A DNA stretch of 6,687 bases. Origin: DASQJJ01 sp964598355 (GTDB lineage: Bacteria; Patescibacteriota; Microgenomatia; Levybacterales; UBA12049). The DNA lies in contig CAZRBN010000066.1 in the NCBI GenBank assembly GCA_964598355.1, forward strand, positions 1 through 6,687, read 5' to 3'. Numbering within the stretch: position 1 is the first letter of the stretch; each line of letters begins with the position of its first letter. The notes beneath the pieces are model-generated. The model was not told the DNA's origin. It did no database searches and saw only the letters and a program-made list of their open reading frames with translations. Below, piece by piece: positions 5,361 through 6,687 of the stretch. A program made the translations under genes and the position numbers.

Positions 5361-5370
5361 TACGCTCGCT

Positions 5371-5820
5371 ATGTTGCTTGGACAATTCGCATCAACAATT
5401 GGAGAAAAAGCCCGTACCGCTTTTCCTAAAAAATTCAGGGATGTTTTGGGACAGAATGTCATTCTAACACAAGGATTTGAAAAATCACTGATTGCTGTAT
5501 CTGAAGAGGGATGGAAGGCATTACTCGAGGGAACAGAAGGATTGCCATTTACTGACGCGTCAGCACGTGAAACACAAAGATTTTTACTTGGAGGAGCAGC
5601 ATTTGTTGAGTTGGATGAGAAAGGAAGATTTATTCTTCCTGATTATTTGCGAAAATATGCAGAAATAGCTGAGGAAGTGATTTTTATTGGTATGTATCGA
5701 TACGTTGAAATTTGGGACAAGAAGAGATGGGAAGAGTACAACAAGCATTTGGGTGAGAATATTAACACGATTACCAAGAGATTGACTGAGAAAGTTCCTG
5801 CCCAGGAAAGGAAAGACTAA
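5371..5820 (+). CDS. mraZ: Transcriptional regulator MraZ
   Basis: MraZ is a DNA-binding regulator of the division and cell wall (dcw) cluster that forms ring-shaped oligomers of AbrB-like swapped-hairpin domains. The protein has 149 residues, close to the usual ~145-150. Repeat 1 spans about residues 1-55 with GEKARTAFPKKFR in place of the usual DxKGR-xxxP-xxxR signature. Repeat 2 (about 75-130) has the canonical DEKGRFILPDYLR. The ATG at 5371 is chosen because MLLGQF matches the family N-terminus. The open frame extends 20 codons further to an ATG at 5311, but that stretch is the operator array, and those residues have no counterpart in the family. No Shine-Dalgarno sequence precedes 5371. 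rsmH overlaps the stop codon, so the two genes form an operon. Repeat 1 lacks the Gly of KGR (Ala instead) and its Asp is shifted, a mild divergence. Confidence 0.93.
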   Translation: MLLGQFASTIGEKARTAFPKKFRDVLGQNVILTQGFEKSLIAVSEEGWKALLEGTEGLPFTDASARETQRFLLGGAAFVELDEKGRFILPDYLRKYAEIAEEVIFIGMYRYVEIWDKKRWEEYNKHLGENINTITKRLTEKVPAQERKD

Positions 5821-6687
5821 TGGGCGATACTATATATCACAAAAGTGTTCTTTTACAAGAAACAATTGATGGCCTAAAAATAGAAAAAGGCAAAAAATAC
5901 ATAGATGGTACGTTGGGTGCAGGTGGTCACAGCAAGGCAATAACAGAGCGTGGAGGAGAAGTATTAGGAGTAGATCAGGATAGTGATGCATTGGAAGAAG
6001 CTAGGAAGAACCTCAAAGGCTTGCTTGTGACGATAGTCTATGGAAATTTTGCTCATCTTTTAACAATTGCGAGAGAGAATGGATTTGGAAGTGTGTCAGG
6101 CATTTTATTTGATATAGGAGTATCAAGCCATCAATTAGACAGTGCAGAAAGAGGATTTTCTTTTATGAAAGATAGTCCATTAGATATGAGAATGGATACG
6201 TCTTTACAGGTAACAGCAGCAGATTTGGTGAATGGTCTTAACAAGGGAGAATTAGTTGAGCTTTTTATAAAATACGGAGAAGAAAAATTTGCTAACCGCA
6301 TAGCGCAGCAAATTGTAAGACAAAGAGAAATAGCTCCGATTACGACAACAAGCGAACTAGCGTCACTTATCTATAGGGCCTATCCGGTAAAAGGAAAAAT
6401 TCATCCCGCGACACGGGTCTTTCAAGCACTACGGATTGTAGTGAATGATGAATTGAATAGTCTCAGTGAGGGATTGATACAAGCTCTTGAGCTTTTGGAA
6501 AGTCATGGACGGCTTGCAGTTATTACCTTTCATTCACTTGAAGACAGAATTGTAAAAAATGCCTTTAAGGGTTTTGCAGAAAAAGGGTTGGGAGACATTA
6601 TCACAGATAAGCCAATAGAGCCAAGTCTTTCAGAGCAAGAAGAAAATAGGCGAAGCAGAAGTGCAAAGTTGCGGATATTTGAAAAAA
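5820..6687 (+). CDS. rsmH: 16S rRNA (cytosine(1402)-N(4))-methyltransferase RsmH, 3' end cut by window
   Basis: RsmH (formerly MraW) uses S-adenosylmethionine to N4-methylate C1402 of 16S rRNA in the decoding centre. All family motifs are visible: YHKSVLLQE near the start (6-14), the SAM-binding DGTLGAGGHS (29-38), GVDQD (50-54), FDIGVSSHQLD (97-107) and RGFSFMKDSPLDMRMD shortly after. Further on come HPATRVFQALRIVVNDEL (~200-217) and ITFHSLEDR (~239-247). The sequence reaches RSRSAKLRIFEK, normally within a few residues of the C-terminus, so only the extreme end is missing. The start ATG shares its A with the mraZ TAA stop (TAATG), implying translational coupling. AGGAAAGG at 5804-5811 is a weak ribosome-binding site. 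The mraZ-rsmH order is the classic start of the dcw cluster; cell-division and peptidoglycan genes would be expected downstream. Confidence 0.96.
   Translation, partial: MGDTIYHKSVLLQETIDGLKIEKGKKYIDGTLGAGGHSKAITERGGEVLGVDQDSDALEEARKNLKGLLVTIVYGNFAHLLTIARENGFGSVSGILFDIGVSSHQLDSAERGFSFMKDSPLDMRMDTSLQVTAADLVNGLNKGELVELFIKYGEEKFANRIAQQIVRQREIAPITTTSELASLIYRAYPVKGKIHPATRVFQALRIVVNDELNSLSEGLIQALELLESHGRLAVITFHSLEDRIVKNAFKGFAEKGLGDIITDKPIEPSLSEQEENRRSRSAKLRIFEK

Noticed and set aside
5311..5370. Twenty-codon N-terminal extension of mraZ from ATG 5311
   Set aside because: These codons coincide with the five MraZ boxes, and the family N-terminus MLLGQF begins at 5371.
5199..5462. Minus-strand frame of 87 codons across the mraZ control region
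   Set aside because: It is antisense to the operator array and mraZ start, with no recognisable protein features.
1..6687. CRISPR arrays, tRNA or rRNA genes, defence or phage systems
   Set aside because: No spaced direct repeats, tRNA cloverleaf or rRNA sequence and no such protein families were seen on either strand.

Overview
The window reads as a piece of an AT-rich bacterial chromosome, most probably from the Candidate Phyla Radiation (Patescibacteria), perhaps Microgenomates. The reasons are a DUF4012 exported protein, a short RecO without a zinc-finger motif, single-chain (alpha2-type) glycyl-tRNA synthetase, several genes with no Shine-Dalgarno sequence, and an mraZ-rsmH pair. This lineage call is inference from gene content and style, not from a search.

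Layout, left to right. Bases 4-1203 hold the C-terminal part of a DUF4012 protein, with an in-frame TAA as the first codon of the window. recO follows after 11 bases (1215-1757). Bases 1758-1993 are non-coding, with one weak and one strong terminator-like hairpin; the strong one is convergent with the next gene. A class I SAM-dependent methyltransferase lies on the minus strand (about 2710 down to 1994), apparently made from a leaderless mRNA. Its upstream flank (2746-2871) carries the last ~40 codons of a DDE transposase (integrase core, IS481/IS3-like), with a perfect 14-bp inverted repeat.

The most notable element is next: a strong extended -10 promoter (2868-2896) and a very compact T-box riboswitch (about 2903-3022) upstream of glyS (3078-4541). 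It has a ~33-nt Stem I with a Gly GGC specifier in its terminal loop, a 10-bp Stem III, a textbook antiterminator with a UGGA bulge matching the U73-CCA end expected for tRNA-Gly, and a competing rho-independent terminator. The leader is about 120 nt, much shorter than ordinary T-boxes.

After glyS comes a small membrane-anchored, cysteine-pair protein of unknown function (4615-5091), again with a leaderless promoter. The start of the division and cell wall (dcw) cluster closes the window: mraZ (5371-5820), preceded by five NTGG(G/T) boxes at an exact 10-bp period, then rsmH (5820 to the window end), overlapping the mraZ stop by one base. MraZ would bind the box array and control the mraZ-rsmH operon; RsmH methylates 16S rRNA.

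The genes otherwise look like independent housekeeping units. The T-box ties glyS expression to glycyl-tRNA charging, and the MraZ boxes tie the dcw cluster to its own first product.
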